From the NCBI RefSeq assembly GCF_029223195.1, contig NZ_JARHUF010000013.1:1-64000 (forward strand): a stretch of DNA of 64,000 nt, written 5' to 3'. Numbering within the stretch: the stretch's first letter is position 1; each line of letters starts with the position of its first letter. Made by a program: the position numbers and the translations under genes. The notes beneath the pieces are model-generated. The model made no database searches. It was not told where the DNA came from and was given only the letters and a program-made list of their open reading frames with translations. This DNA is from Vibrio sp. CAU 1672. Lineage in GTDB: Bacteria > Pseudomonadota > Gammaproteobacteria > Enterobacterales > Vibrionaceae. Shown here piece after piece: positions 25,183 to 35,025 of this stretch.

Positions 25183-26532
25183 ATGAACAGAAAATCACTG
25201 GTCACGATAGGTATCGGCCTGGCACTAGCAGGGCAATCTGCTCATGCAGAAAGCATTAACCTTAGCCAGCTTTACCTTGACTCCTTAGACAATAATCCAA
25301 CTCTGGCCAGCGCGGCATTAGAAATAGAGAGCGCGAACAAACAACGTGGTGTCATTAAAGGGCAGTATCGTCCTCAAGTGGATCTGGGTCTGCAATACGG
25401 CATGCTGCGTAATGACTGGACCACAATGAATGAAACCGATGCCCACGGTGCTGAAGTATCGGTTTCTGTCGGACAGAACCTATACAACCAGCAACTAAAT
25501 GCGACTGACAATATTGCCAAGCACCAACAGGCGTTAACCGAAGTCAGCTACCAGTATGCCTTGAACAGCCTGCAAATGAGCGTTGCCCAAGGGTATTTCA
25601 ACGCGCTAAAAGCGCAGGAAAAACGTAAGCAGGTCAGAGCGACGAAACACGCCATTGGTGAGCACCTGACGCAGATGCAGCACCGTTTTGCTAACGGCCT
25701 GGTGCCGGAAAACGATGTAAAGGAAGCGCAGGCCCAATATGACTTAGCCAAAACGGCGGTGATATTTGCCGAAAACGAAGTCGAGAAAGCACTGGATTAT
25801 CTCTATGAACTGACCGGCCAGACTTACAGCAGTGTGACACCGTTATCCGCCAAGTTGCCATCGATCTCAATCCCACAGCCCAAGGGGCAGATCAGCTGGG
25901 AAGAGCAGGCGCAGCTGCACAGCCCCCAGATGCAAATTCAACGTCAGCTTGTGACGCTGTCACGCGAGCAGGTGGCGCTGGCGGAAGCCGGCCACATGCC
26001 GACCCTCGGACTGGTGGCGGAGTATCGTTACGCATTTGCGGGTCAGTCACGCAGTAATGGTATGAATGACCCGAAAGGTTCGTTCAATGATATCGATGAC
26101 AATGCCACTCTTTTTGCTGGCGTGGCGATGAAACTGCCGGCTTACCGTGGCGGTGCGACCAGTAATAAAGTGGAACAAGCCAACATTCAGTACCAGCAGT
26201 CTGTGCAACTGCAGCATCATACCTGGCGTCAGGTGGTTCGCGGTATCCGCAGTGCTGAAAAAGATCTGTTGGCGCTGAAAAGTGCCCAGTCTGCCTATCA
26301 GCAAGCGGTCATTTCTGCCGAATCTGCGTTGCTCGCCACGGAGCAAGGCTTAGAGATTGGCAGCCGAACGATTGTGGATGTACTGAACTCAACCCGCCAG
26401 CTCTATGAAGCAAGGCAGCAGTTAACCGAATCACAGATCGATTTTCTGGTCGCCAACTTACAGTTGCATTTCTTAGTCGGTGCACTGGACGACGATGATC
26501 TGACGGCGGTCAACACATTACTTACCTCCTAA
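25183..26532 (+). CDS. TolC-family outer-membrane efflux protein
   Basis: A 449-residue protein with a signal peptide (residues 1-23, ending AQSAHA after a hydrophobic core). It has two copies of the OEP repeat: long helices with heptad character around SYQYALNSLQMSVAQGYFNA and WRQVVRGIRSAEKDLLALK. It should trimerise into an outer-membrane channel with a periplasmic alpha-helical tunnel. It is the first gene of a three-gene RND operon, so it probably serves that pump specifically. Residues AEYRYAFAGQSRSNG belong to the beta-barrel part. Confidence 0.92.
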   Translation: MNRKSLVTIGIGLALAGQSAHAESINLSQLYLDSLDNNPTLASAALEIESANKQRGVIKGQYRPQVDLGLQYGMLRNDWTTMNETDAHGAEVSVSVGQNLYNQQLNATDNIAKHQQALTEVSYQYALNSLQMSVAQGYFNALKAQEKRKQVRATKHAIGEHLTQMQHRFANGLVPENDVKEAQAQYDLAKTAVIFAENEVEKALDYLYELTGQTYSSVTPLSAKLPSISIPQPKGQISWEEQAQLHSPQMQIQRQLVTLSREQVALAEAGHMPTLGLVAEYRYAFAGQSRSNGMNDPKGSFNDIDDNATLFAGVAMKLPAYRGGATSNKVEQANIQYQQSVQLQHHTWRQVVRGIRSAEKDLLALKSAQSAYQQAVISAESALLATEQGLEIGSRTIVDVLNSTRQLYEARQQLTESQIDFLVANLQLHFLVGALDDDDLTAVNTLLTS

Positions 26533-26590
26533 TTTATTACATCTGTTTGAATAAACCGATTTATCACTCACGAACTAAAAAGTGACCATA

Positions 26591-27670
26591 ATGAAAAGAA
26601 CACCTTTATACGTAGCAACCGCTTTGTTGCTTGCAGGTTGCGGTGGTACAACTGAAACAACTAGTACAGCAGCTGCACCGGCAACCCCGGTGAGTGTCGT
26701 TAATGCGACGGCATATCAGCATAGCCCGGTCAATTTTTATGTCGGACGCATGCAGGCGATCGAGTCGGCGAAACTGACGCCAAGAACCACAGGCTATCTA
26801 TTAACTAAATATTTTGAAGATGGCGCTTTGGTTGAAAAGGGCGATGTCCTGTTTGAAATTGACCCGACCTCTTATCAAGCTGCTTTAGATGCAGCAAGGG
26901 CTACCCTCAGCGAAGCGAACGCGGCACTGGCGCTGACACAACTAAACCATGAACGTACATCTAACATGCTGACCACCGGCGGGGTTTCACAAGCCCAGTT
27001 CGATCTGAGTCTGGCAGAGTTGTCGATGGCGAAATACCGGGTTAAGTCTGCCAAAGCCAATGTGGTGGTTCAGCAAGACAACTTAGAGCAAACTAAATTA
27101 CGCGCTCCTTACAGTGGCAAGCTGGGTAAGAGCCTGTTCTCTATCGGTGATATGGTTGGTCCGAACTTTGGTCCGTTGACTGATATTGTGCAAATTCATC
27201 CGATAGAAGCCAGCTTTTCGCTCAAGCAAGGAGAACTACAGCGCCATAACCTTCAGGAAGGCACGGCCACACTGGTGTCACTTGAAGTAAACGGTGAACT
27301 GGTTCCTGACAACGGGACTCTCTCCTTTGTTGATAACAAAATTGATCCCCAGAGTGGAACGGTAGACATTGCGGCGACGTTCAATAATCAAGACGGCCAT
27401 CTGAAAGCCAACCAGTATATTCGGGTTGGCCTGGCGCCAAGCACCGCGATTGAAGGGGTGAAGGTGCCACATTCAGCGATTCACCAGGATCACAAGGCGC
27501 AATATGTACTGACGATAGAAGATGGACATGCCGTGCGCCGAGATGTGGAAGTGGCTGACCGCCTGGGCCAGAAAGTGTTCCTGACGGCAGGTTTGCAAGT
27601 TGGTGAGCCGGTGATCATCGGTGGCCTGCAACGTATCCGTGAAGGTGCGCCAGTAGTAGCTGCGGAGTAG
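26591..27670 (+). CDS. RND efflux periplasmic adaptor, lipoprotein (membrane fusion protein)
   Basis: About 359 residues. The ATG at 26591 starts MKRTPLYVATALLLAGC, a lipoprotein signal with the lipobox LAGC; a GTG three codons earlier is also in frame. The lipoyl/barrel-sandwich half-motifs are DGALVEKGDVLFEIDP and LRAPYSGKLGKSLFSIGDMV, flanking a short alpha-hairpin. It links the pump to the TolC-type channel. Its stop lies 5 bases before the pump start. Confidence 0.94.
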   Translation: MKRTPLYVATALLLAGCGGTTETTSTAAAPATPVSVVNATAYQHSPVNFYVGRMQAIESAKLTPRTTGYLLTKYFEDGALVEKGDVLFEIDPTSYQAALDAARATLSEANAALALTQLNHERTSNMLTTGGVSQAQFDLSLAELSMAKYRVKSAKANVVVQQDNLEQTKLRAPYSGKLGKSLFSIGDMVGPNFGPLTDIVQIHPIEASFSLKQGELQRHNLQEGTATLVSLEVNGELVPDNGTLSFVDNKIDPQSGTVDIAATFNNQDGHLKANQYIRVGLAPSTAIEGVKVPHSAIHQDHKAQYVLTIEDGHAVRRDVEVADRLGQKVFLTAGLQVGEPVIIGGLQRIREGAPVVAAE

Positions 27671-27675
27671 TGTGA

Positions 27676-30600
27676 ATGCTAAGCAAATTTTTTATTAACA
27701 GGCCTAAGTTTGCCTTTGTTATTTCGATATTCCTGACGTTGATTGGCCTGATTGCCATTAAAACCATGCCGGTGGCTGAGTACCCGAGTGTGACACCACC
27801 TCAGGTGCGAGTGGTGGCCAATTTACCCGGCGCCAGTGCGGAAACCGTAAAGGAAGTGATCGGTAACCCGATTGAAGAAGAGGTGAACGGTGTAGACGGC
27901 ATGGTGTACATGCAATCTCGCTCAACCAACGACGGACGTTATTTCCTCAATATCACCTTTGAAAACGGTATTGATTCGGATATGGCGATGGTTAACGTTT
28001 CTAACCGTGTCGCCGTTGCGGAGAATATGCTGCCATTCGAAGTGCGTGCCCGTGGTATCCGTATCCGTAAAGCAACACCGGATGATCTGTTAGCGGTGGC
28101 GTTTTACTCTGAAAATCAATCGATGTCAGAATTAGAGCTCAACTCCTGGGTTGAGGCTAACTTCATGGAGCGGATTGCCCGTATCTCCGGTGTCGCGACC
28201 AGTGAGCTTATCGGCGCAACTTATGGCATGCGGGTTTGGCTGGATATGGATCGTATGGCATCGTTGAATGTCAGTACTTTAGAGGTTAAAAATGCGATTC
28301 GTGAGCAAAATGCGGTGGTACCTGCCGGACGTATCGGCCAGGGACCAAGCCGGGAGAACGCGGCGCTGCAATTTAACCTGATCACCCAGGGGCGTCTGAC
28401 CAGTGCTCAGGAATTTGAGCAAATCATTGTAAAAACGCTACCGAATGGAAATCACGTCTACCTTGGTGATGTGGCGGATCTGGAGGTGGGCAGCCAGTTT
28501 TATGATGCGTACGCAACCTATCAGGGCCAGGAAGCGGCGCTGGTAACTATGCAGGCTAACCCGGATGCCAATGCCCTCGACACCGGTGCGGAAGTAAAAG
28601 CGGTACTGAAAGAGATTGAAGATATCATGCCGGCGGGAATGGCTTACACCATCCCTTACGACACCACGCTGTCGGTGGAAGCATCGATTAACAGTATTGT
28701 TGAGACGCTGATTGTGGCAGTGTTGCTGGTAATTGCGGTAACGTTTCTGTTTCTGGGTAATGTCCGTGCAACGCTCGCGCCTGTGGTGGCCATTCCGGTT
28801 TCACTGATTGGTACCTTTGCCTTCATGCAGATGGGGGGCTTTAGTATCAACACGGTGACCTTGTTTGGTCTGATCCTCGCGATTGGTATTGTGGTGGACA
28901 ACGCGATTCTGGTGGTAGAGAACGTCGAACGTATTCTTGAAGAGCACCCGGAGTGGTCAAGCAAAGAAGCGACCATTCAGGCCATGAAAGAAGTGACCGG
29001 CCCGATTGTCGCTTCAACGTTGGTAATGCTGGCAGTGTTCATCCCAGTGGCATTGCTTCCGGGTATTACTGGCCTGATGTTTGCTCAGTTCTCAATCACG
29101 ATTTGTATCGCCCTGGTATTGTCGGCAATTAATGCGTTAACGCTGTCGCCTGCACTGTGTGCGATGGTAATGAAGCGTAACAGCAAGCCAGCCAAGTGGT
29201 TCGTAGTGTTTAACCGCGCGTTTGATAAGTTAACCCACCTGTATGGCAAAGCGGTTGCGCTGATGGTGCGTAAGAGCTTAGTGCTTGGCGCAACTTTCGT
29301 GTTGGCGATTGCTGCAGTGGTGGTGATGAACGGCAAACTGCCAACGGCCTTTGTACCGGTAGAGGACAAAGGGGTACTGGCACTGGCGATGTTCTTGCCG
29401 GACAATGCTTCGAAAGAACGTACTCATGAGTTAATTAAACAAGCAGAAGCGATTCTGGATCAGGATCCAGCGATTGAAGATTACGCCGGCGCGATTGGTT
29501 TTAATGCGGTCACTGGTAGTGTTACTGCCAACGCTGCCACCATGTTTATTAACTTAAAACATTGGGACGAGCGTTTGGCGCTGGATGGTGAGCACTCTCA
29601 GGCGGCGGTAGCGCAGCGCCTGAACCGCCAACTGTATGGCATTGATAAAGCCATGACGATCACCATGGGCTTGCCGGCAATCCCGGGTGTTGGTGCCAGT
29701 GACTCGCTGGAGTTTATGGTTCAGGACACCGGTGGCCGTAGTGCTCAGGAACTGGCTCAGATGACTTACGCGCTGGTTGCGGCTGCGAATCAGGCGCCGG
29801 AAGTTACCAGAGTCATGACCACATACCGTGCTAACGTACCACATTACCAGGTAGAAATTGATCGTGAAAAAGCGCGCCAAATGGGGGTAACTCTGGGTGC
29901 GATTAACGACGCCATGGCGACCCATCTGGCTTCATCATATGTGAATGACTTTGCGCTTAATGGCCGTAGTTACCGCGTGTTTGTTCAAGCTAAGGGTGAG
30001 CAGCGCAACGATTTGGATGACGTATTGCGCATCCATGTGCCGTCGATGGGCGGTAAGCAGGTTCCGTTATCAACCGTTGCGACCATCGAGCCAACCTTAG
30101 AGCCGGATTTGGTCACCAGCTATAACATGCTTCCGGCGGCACGCATCCAGCTGAATCCAGCCCCGGGTTACTCATCAGGCCAGGCGATTGAGGCGATGGA
30201 GCGTGTGGCAGAGGAGATGCTGGAATCCGGTTATACCTATGAATGGACCAACATGGCATACCAGGAGAAGCAAGCGGGCAATACCGCGCAGATAGCACTG
30301 GTGCTGGCTCTAGTCTTCATTTATTTGTTCCTGGTGGCACAGTATGAGTCCTGGGCGCTACCTGCGGCGATCATCATCGTAGCACCGACCGCAGCTGTTG
30401 GTACCTATGCCGCACTCCTGCTTGGCGGGCAAGCGCTGTCGATTTATGGTCAGATTGGTCTTATCCTGCTGATCTCGCTGGCAGCGAAGAACGCGATATT
30501 GATGGTTGAATTCTCAAAAATTAAGCGCGAAGAGCAGGGGCTGCCGATTGAAGAGGCGGCGATTCAGGGGGGTAAAATGCGTTTCCGCGCGGTGAACATG

Positions 30601-30792
30601 ACCTCGTGGTCATTTATCCTGGGTATCTTGCCTCTGGCCTTTGCTCAAGGCGCCGGTGCGATTGCACAAAACACTACGGGCCTGGCGCTGCTCGGTGGCA
30701 TGCTGGTGGTGCTTGGAGTCGGCTCGATTATGACGCCGGGTTTCTACGCGGTATTCCAGAAACTAAGGGAAAAAGTAAAAGGTGGTAATTAA
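27676..30792 (+). CDS. RND (HAE1-family) multidrug efflux pump, inner-membrane subunit
   Basis: A 1038-residue pump with the twelve-segment, two-large-loop plan of AcrB. Family landmarks: [20 protein letters not shown] at the N-terminus, [16 protein letters not shown] in the fourth segment, and [15 protein letters not shown] in the tenth, holding the AcrB Lys940 equivalent. In the fourth segment AcrB has Asp407-Asp408; here the pair is Asp408-Asn409, so only one carboxylate of the ion relay is kept. Substrates and coupling ion cannot be read from sequence; some Vibrio RND pumps use sodium. Confidence 0.95.
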   Translation: MLSKFFINRPKFAFVISIFLTLIGLIAIKTMPVAEYPSVTPPQVRVVANLPGASAETVKEVIGNPIEEEVNGVDGMVYMQSRSTNDGRYFLNITFENGIDSDMAMVNVSNRVAVAENMLPFEVRARGIRIRKATPDDLLAVAFYSENQSMSELELNSWVEANFMERIARISGVATSELIGATYGMRVWLDMDRMASLNVSTLEVKNAIREQNAVVPAGRIGQGPSRENAALQFNLITQGRLTSAQEFEQIIVKTLPNGNHVYLGDVADLEVGSQFYDAYATYQGQEAALVTMQANPDANALDTGAEVKAVLKEIEDIMPAGMAYTIPYDTTLSVEASINSIVETLIVAVLLVIAVTFLFLGNVRATLAPVVAIPVSLIGTFAFMQMGGFSINTVTLFGLILAIGIVVDNAILVVENVERILEEHPEWSSKEATIQAMKEVTGPIVASTLVMLAVFIPVALLPGITGLMFAQFSITICIALVLSAINALTLSPALCAMVMKRNSKPAKWFVVFNRAFDKLTHLYGKAVALMVRKSLVLGATFVLAIAAVVVMNGKLPTAFVPVEDKGVLALAMFLPDNASKERTHELIKQAEAILDQDPAIEDYAGAIGFNAVTGSVTANAATMFINLKHWDERLALDGEHSQAAVAQRLNRQLYGIDKAMTITMGLPAIPGVGASDSLEFMVQDTGGRSAQELAQMTYALVAAANQAPEVTRVMTTYRANVPHYQVEIDREKARQMGVTLGAINDAMATHLASSYVNDFALNGRSYRVFVQAKGEQRNDLDDVLRIHVPSMGGKQVPLSTVATIEPTLEPDLVTSYNMLPAARIQLNPAPGYSSGQAIEAMERVAEEMLESGYTYEWTNMAYQEKQAGNTAQIALVLALVFIYLFLVAQYESWALPAAIIIVAPTAAVGTYAALLLGGQALSIYGQIGLILLISLAAKNAILMVEFSKIKREEQGLPIEEAAIQGGKMRFRAVNMTSWSFILGILPLAFAQGAGAIAQNTTGLALLGGMLVVLGVGSIMTPGFYAVFQKLREKVKGGN

Positions 30793-30814
30793 CTGAAGCT
30801 GGTTAAAAACCGCA

Positions 30815-30843
30815 AAAACGGAGCTCAATGAGCTCCGTTTTTT
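30815..30843 (+). terminator. Rho-independent terminator of the RND operon
   Basis: A stem of 8 GC-containing pairs (acggagct/agctccgt, extendable by A-T pairs) with the loop caat, followed by a T-run. It lies 23 bases after the pump stop codon. Confidence 0.85.
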
Positions 30844-30849
30844 GTTCAT

Positions 30850-31403
30850 TTCCTATCAAGTGAATACAGAGTTCCGGGCTTTGGTTACTTGATATTATTT
30901 TGATCTGCTTATTTGCAATCACTATTTTTTAGCAGACTTTCGTTAAATTAAACCGGCGCCTTTCTGATACTATCTTTTAACCTCAGGCAAAGTGTAATTG
31001 ATGCGTTTTTTGTGTTTTTTAAATCAGGCAGGAACATATTGTGATATGTGCGATATTATTTGGAGTTGAATGAAATAAGGCTGAGCCACTCAGGAAGGAA
31101 ATAATCCGTTTTAGGTGGATGAACGGTAATAATGAGTTCTGGTCTGATATTTTTTTGCCGCTTAACCGGAAGTAGCTAAAGCTGAGGTTAAAGTAAGTTG
31201 GTTATTGTTGACTTATTTCATTTGTTGGTCGTTCTTAACGGCCAGTAATGCTGAAGGTTTATAGACGCGCGTTGTTTTAGCCCCAACTTAGACAGAGTGA
31301 TCAGCTTGTGGTGATTTCTGATTTCTGATTTCTGATTTCTGACATGGTGTGGTGCGGTCAATTTGCCTCACCAAAAATTAAATCATTGATATTTGAGGCG
31401 ATA
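30850..31403. other. Long intergenic stretch without a supported gene
   Basis: No frame longer than a few tens of codons with a credible start was found on either strand. It contains a 7-bp tandem repeat at 31313-31340 and otherwise AT-rich sequence between the convergent RND operon and the OprB-like porin. A degraded gene or small RNA cannot be excluded, but nothing visible supports one. Confidence 0.5.
31313..31340. repeat. Tandem 7-bp repeat (GATTTCT)x4
   Basis: Four perfect copies of gatttct in non-coding DNA about 130 bases beyond the 3' end of the OprB-like gene. The position gives no obvious functional link. Confidence 0.95.
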
Positions 31404-31437
31404 TAAAAATAGAGCTTCCCTATTTGAGGGGAGCTTC
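31404..31437 (-). terminator. Likely terminator of the OprB-like gene
   Basis: Read on the minus strand, an imperfect 8-bp stem (agctcccc with gggaagct, one mismatch) closes a short loop and is followed by a T-rich tract. It begins about 32 bases after the porin stop codon. Confidence 0.45.
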
Positions 31438-31468
31438 AGAGCGTGAACGGATATTATTAATATATCGG

Positions 31469-32692
31469 TCAGAAACGAATATTGGTTCTTAAACCGAACA
31501 GCCAGGCATCGTCTTGGGTGCTGAGGGCTGGGGTGATGTACTGTACATCAGTTGTGAAGGTTAGCCACGGTGTCACCTGATACGCGTAGTAGGCTTCAAA
31601 GCCTTGTTCGTTTTGGATTTCGAACGGGGCGTCCAGATTGTTGACACTGTTTTGCAAGTCGTTTGACAAGTTGTAGTAGTAACCTAGTCCCCAGTTATCC
31701 ATTGGACGGTTGAAGAACAGTGCTTTTCCGCCTAAGCCGCCAGCAAAGGTCATTCTAAACATATTTGGGTTGCCATCGGCAATCGAGCCACGCAAATGTA
31801 AACCCCAGGACTCCGAGGCATCGCCTTCTTTCTCAACCAGGTTATGTGAGAACTGCATTCTGGCGTTGTACTTGTATTTGGCAGTTGAATCAAAGTTCAG
31901 GTCAGGAGTCAGAGAGCTGAAATCCGCGCCTTCCTCGGTACTGTATGCACAGGCTGCAGAAATTAGTGACTGGCGGTCAAACAGGCTGGTTTTGTGCGTC
32001 ACGCCAAGGCTAAAGCTCACGCCATCATCAAACAGCCCACTGGTGCTCAAGTTTTTGGTATAACGGCTTCTGGGGTCGAAGAACATGGCAGTCAATAAAG
32101 TGTCATTCAAACGGTGATTGGCCACAGCACCAAAAAATGCCGGTGGGACAACGCCACTTGGTGGAGCTGAAAAAGCCAGGTTCATAAAACCATGGCGTGT
32201 CGCACCACCATAGAAAGGAGCATTGCGTAACAGCTCGAACGCATCAATTTTACCAACAATTACACTGGTATCGTCGGAAAACTTGTGAGAATAGTTGAAC
32301 GCCGAGATGAATAGTGACTCATCATCGGCGAAGAATGAGGAGTTCGGACTGGAAATGTGTACCAGACCAAAATCATTGGCACTACCACCGCGGCTGACAA
32401 CTTGAGTATTCAATTTACCACCTTTCCACAAGCCTAATGCTTCAAAGTCGAAACTAGTCAGTAAATCAAATCGGTGTGAGAAATTGTCTTTATCTTTTGG
32501 TGTGTCACTGAGCGGAGCCTGGAATACATTGGTGTATTCCGCTTCGATTGATACACCGGCATTGTCAAGTTGAGTCCGTGTACCACCCCAGTCCTGGATC
32601 AGGTGGTTATCAAACTCCGTTGTTGCCAGAGCCACCATACTGTGGCCCGCGGGAACGGTAGTTAAAACTAGTGCTTTCGATGAGTGGTTCAT
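31469..32692 (-). CDS. OprB-like carbohydrate-selective outer-membrane porin
   Basis: A 407-residue beta-barrel protein of the OprB family. Family signs are the N-terminal LIQDWGGTRTQLDNAGVSIE, YYYNLSNDLQNSV near the C-terminus, and a final aromatic residue (GLRTNIRF) used for outer-membrane assembly. OprB porins pass sugars or small organic compounds. The N-terminus (MNHSSKALVLTTVPAGHSMV) is a poor signal peptide: the hydrophobic core is short and broken by Pro and Gly. Either export is inefficient or the start region is damaged. The ribosome-binding site is weak. Confidence 0.8.
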   Translation of the reverse strand: MNHSSKALVLTTVPAGHSMVALATTEFDNHLIQDWGGTRTQLDNAGVSIEAEYTNVFQAPLSDTPKDKDNFSHRFDLLTSFDFEALGLWKGGKLNTQVVSRGGSANDFGLVHISSPNSSFFADDESLFISAFNYSHKFSDDTSVIVGKIDAFELLRNAPFYGGATRHGFMNLAFSAPPSGVVPPAFFGAVANHRLNDTLLTAMFFDPRSRYTKNLSTSGLFDDGVSFSLGVTHKTSLFDRQSLISAACAYSTEEGADFSSLTPDLNFDSTAKYKYNARMQFSHNLVEKEGDASESWGLHLRGSIADGNPNMFRMTFAGGLGGKALFFNRPMDNWGLGYYYNLSNDLQNSVNNLDAPFEIQNEQGFEAYYAYQVTPWLTFTTDVQYITPALSTQDDAWLFGLRTNIRF

Positions 32693-32715
32693 GATATATC
32701 TCTAAATAAACAAGG

Positions 32716-32740
32716 ATGGCTTAACCCGGGGTTAAGCCAT
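32716..32740 (-). terminator. Strong stem-loop at the end of the 179-residue protein gene
   Basis: An almost perfect palindrome (atggcttaaccc/gggttaagccat) overlaps the stop codon of the upstream minus-strand gene. There is no T-run, so it may be an RNA-processing or attenuation structure between this gene and the porin. Confidence 0.4.
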
Positions 32741-33271
32741 TTGTGGGTGAAAATGGTGGTTAAGTTGGATGAACTGCAGTCGATGCTTACAAGCCAGTTG
32801 CGCGGTAAAGGCATCCACTGCTTCGGTGAGGTTTAAAAAGCCTTTGCGATAGGCATCTGCAATGTGCACGCCATTGCCTTTTGCCAGCTCCTGAGGTTCC
32901 GTAATGATTTGCCGATATTTAAGATAGGCGACGAGCAGTTCCATCCTGTTATCAGAAGGTTCACTTTTTTCCTCATTGACCTTAAGCAGGTAATGCGCGA
33001 TTTTATTTGCCCGGGTAATGAGTAGATTAAAATGCGCGTAGCGATCCAGGTTTACTACTGCTGAAATACGGCTCAGTATACTGAGCGCACTTGCAATGAG
33101 GCTGTCATCTATGGTGTACTTGTCTAGTGTTTCAGTCACTAATTGTTCGACTGATGAAATAATAGTTTGCTTTTCCTGAGGAAATGTTTTTACTTTGTCT
33201 TCCCTGACGTGATAAATAATTTCCTGAAAAAGTGAGACAAAGTACATTGTTTCAGGTTGTTTAATGATCAT
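32732..33271 (-). CDS. Hypothetical protein of 179 residues, all-helical
   Basis: A soluble, mostly alpha-helical protein without signal peptide (starts MIIKQPETMYFVSLFQEIIY). Long amphipathic helices around residues 40-75 and 78-120 could form a four-helix bundle. The family is not recognised. It lies just upstream of the OprB-like gene on the same strand, and the stop codon sits within the palindrome noted above. It could be a regulator or accessory factor of the porin, but that is only position-based. Confidence 0.6.
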   Translation of the reverse strand: MIIKQPETMYFVSLFQEIIYHVREDKVKTFPQEKQTIISSVEQLVTETLDKYTIDDSLIASALSILSRISAVVNLDRYAHFNLLITRANKIAHYLLKVNEEKSEPSDNRMELLVAYLKYRQIITEPQELAKGNGVHIADAYRKGFLNLTEAVDAFTAQLACKHRLQFIQLNHHFHPQMA

Positions 33272-33335
33272 TTATTTTTCACGCTAGTTATTTGGGTTGG
33301 TAAGGTGTTTTAAACGACACAGCTCATTCAATAAG

Positions 33336-33509
33336 CTATTTTGAAGAGCGATGGAATAATACGTCTTGGAGATGATTTACCATACTTTGACTTGGCTCAT
33401 TGATGGTCTCTATGTTCTGAGCGGAATGATGTATCCACTGGATAAGCAGTAGCGGAGAACACACCAGAATAAATAAGAATATCCAAGCGAACACAGTTGA
33501 TGTTTTCAT
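33336..33509 (-). CDS. Small single-span membrane protein, 57 residues
   Basis: A short frame reading MKTSTVFAWIFLFILVCSPL and continuing through a polar tail to a TAG. Residues 5-24 form one strong hydrophobic segment. The ATG is preceded by agga at about 8 bases. It lies between the outer-membrane protein gene and the 179-residue gene on the same strand. It is too short for certainty, but the start signal and the membrane segment support it. Confidence 0.5.
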   Translation of the reverse strand: MKTSTVFAWIFLFILVCSPLLLIQWIHHSAQNIETINEPSQSMVNHLQDVLFHRSSK

Positions 33510-33798
33510 TTTCTATTTCCTATTTAACTAAATATAAGTACGACCCGCGTTAATGGCTATATAGTATTTCCCCAGGAGTTCCGGATAGTATCGGCTTGCT
33601 CTATCGCTATATTACTGTTTTTAGGAAAAGTTTAAAAAACAGATATGAATGGTATTTCCATCCATATGCTGTTTTTACTGTTTATTACTTGCTTTACTTA
33701 AGATGAGTACGTCCACGTTACTGGTGCAGCGGTATTCTTCAGCAGTGTAAAACATGTTTAGTCTGACCGCGGCAACCCTGTGGTTAAGTTAATTGGTA

Positions 33799-34596
33799 TC
33801 AGAAGAACCATTTCATGCCGATTTCGACACGAAGTTCAGGATCATTGTCAATAGCGGTGCCGTCTGGCAGTACTACATCGGCAGAGCCATATTCAAAGCG
33901 AGTCATTAACCACTGAGAGCGATCGGGACGGGTTGGCGCACTGATGAAGAAGTTCAGTTTGCTTGATTCCATTTCCACCACATCGCCTTCAACTTTGAAG
34001 TACTCAGGCGAGAATTGGATGAAACTGCCTGAACCGCCGAACTCTTTGGTTAAAAACAGATTGAACATGTAGCCGTCTGCGCTTTCACCAAATACTTGTC
34101 CGGTGGTGTAGGCAACATTGGGGAACACTTTAGCACCGAAGGTGTAAGCTGGATTGATCAAACCAATGGCACCGGCAGAGAACAGTGTGGTGTCTTTCAG
34201 ACCAGACCCTTTCAGCGCGCCGGCTTCACCATTCTGGTGAATAAGGTCAGTTGAGAAACCAATACGTGGCATCAGGCTGTTGTTTAATGCGTGGACCTGA
34301 AAGTACTGGGCGCGACCTTTTTGATAGTCGGTACCCACTTTATGTTTGCCTTCAATTTTGGCTTTGTCATTACCAAAGGTACCTTCCGCAAAGCCGGCAA
34401 ACTGGATGTTGTCGTTCCAGGCACCGGTCCACATCCCTGAGGCGCGAACATCGGCGTTGGAATCAAGAAAAACGGCGGCCTGGGTATAGACACGGGTCAG
34501 ATCCGACGGGTTAATCGTTTCTGCTTCTTGGCTTTCGGCAAATGCTGCGCCAGAGAACGCGAGTAAAAGGCCAGAGGTTAGAATAGTTTTTTTCAT
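33799..34596 (-). CDS. Outer-membrane beta-barrel protein of unknown specificity
   Basis: A 265-residue protein with a clear signal peptide (MKKTILTSGLLLAFSGAAFA) and alternating strands ending in an aromatic residue (VEIGMKWFF), the outer-membrane assembly signal. About ten to twelve strands are likely. Segments such as YFQVHALNNSLMPRIGFSTDL suggest a small porin or adhesin-like barrel. The precise family is not recognised. Confidence 0.75.
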   Translation of the reverse strand: MKKTILTSGLLLAFSGAAFAESQEAETINPSDLTRVYTQAAVFLDSNADVRASGMWTGAWNDNIQFAGFAEGTFGNDKAKIEGKHKVGTDYQKGRAQYFQVHALNNSLMPRIGFSTDLIHQNGEAGALKGSGLKDTTLFSAGAIGLINPAYTFGAKVFPNVAYTTGQVFGESADGYMFNLFLTKEFGGSGSFIQFSPEYFKVEGDVVEMESSKLNFFISAPTRPDRSQWLMTRFEYGSADVVLPDGTAIDNDPELRVEIGMKWFF

Positions 34597-35025
34597 GGTT
34601 TACCTTATTAACACCCCCAAATTTGTGCTCCGAACGGCGGGGTAAAGGCGCTTCCTTGCGTTAGTTGTATGTTTACAGCCGATAAGAGACAGTCATATCT
34701 GCTGTTGTTGAATGTAAATATGCCTGCAAACTGATATGTAACGGATCAATCGCGTCATAACGACTACCGAATTAAAACCGTTGATGACTTTTGACGCTTT
34801 GCATTTTGGGACAGGTGTTTAGCACGATCGGACGTTGGTAATAAGTGTGATGCGTGCCATATGTGCCCTCAATTAATCGACTTTCATTCCAAGGGATAAA
34901 GATGCTTCCTTGCCTGTTATCTATATTGTTTGCCAATAAAGTGATTTTATTGGTTTTGCTAAACGTTCTGAAAACCATTATGGGGGGGATATCCCGTCAA
35001 GTGATGTGTTTAGCGAGAACATATA
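34597..35025. other. Intergenic region upstream of the outer-membrane barrel gene
   Basis: Promoter and leader of the minus-strand barrel gene must lie here. Short frames on both strands have no ribosome-binding site and look like chance. AT-rich sequence and a run of seven G at 34982-34988 are the only notable features. Confidence 0.5.

Noticed and set aside
30100-30788. Short antisense and alternate-frame ORFs in the RND pump
   Set aside because: Shadows of a conserved membrane protein.
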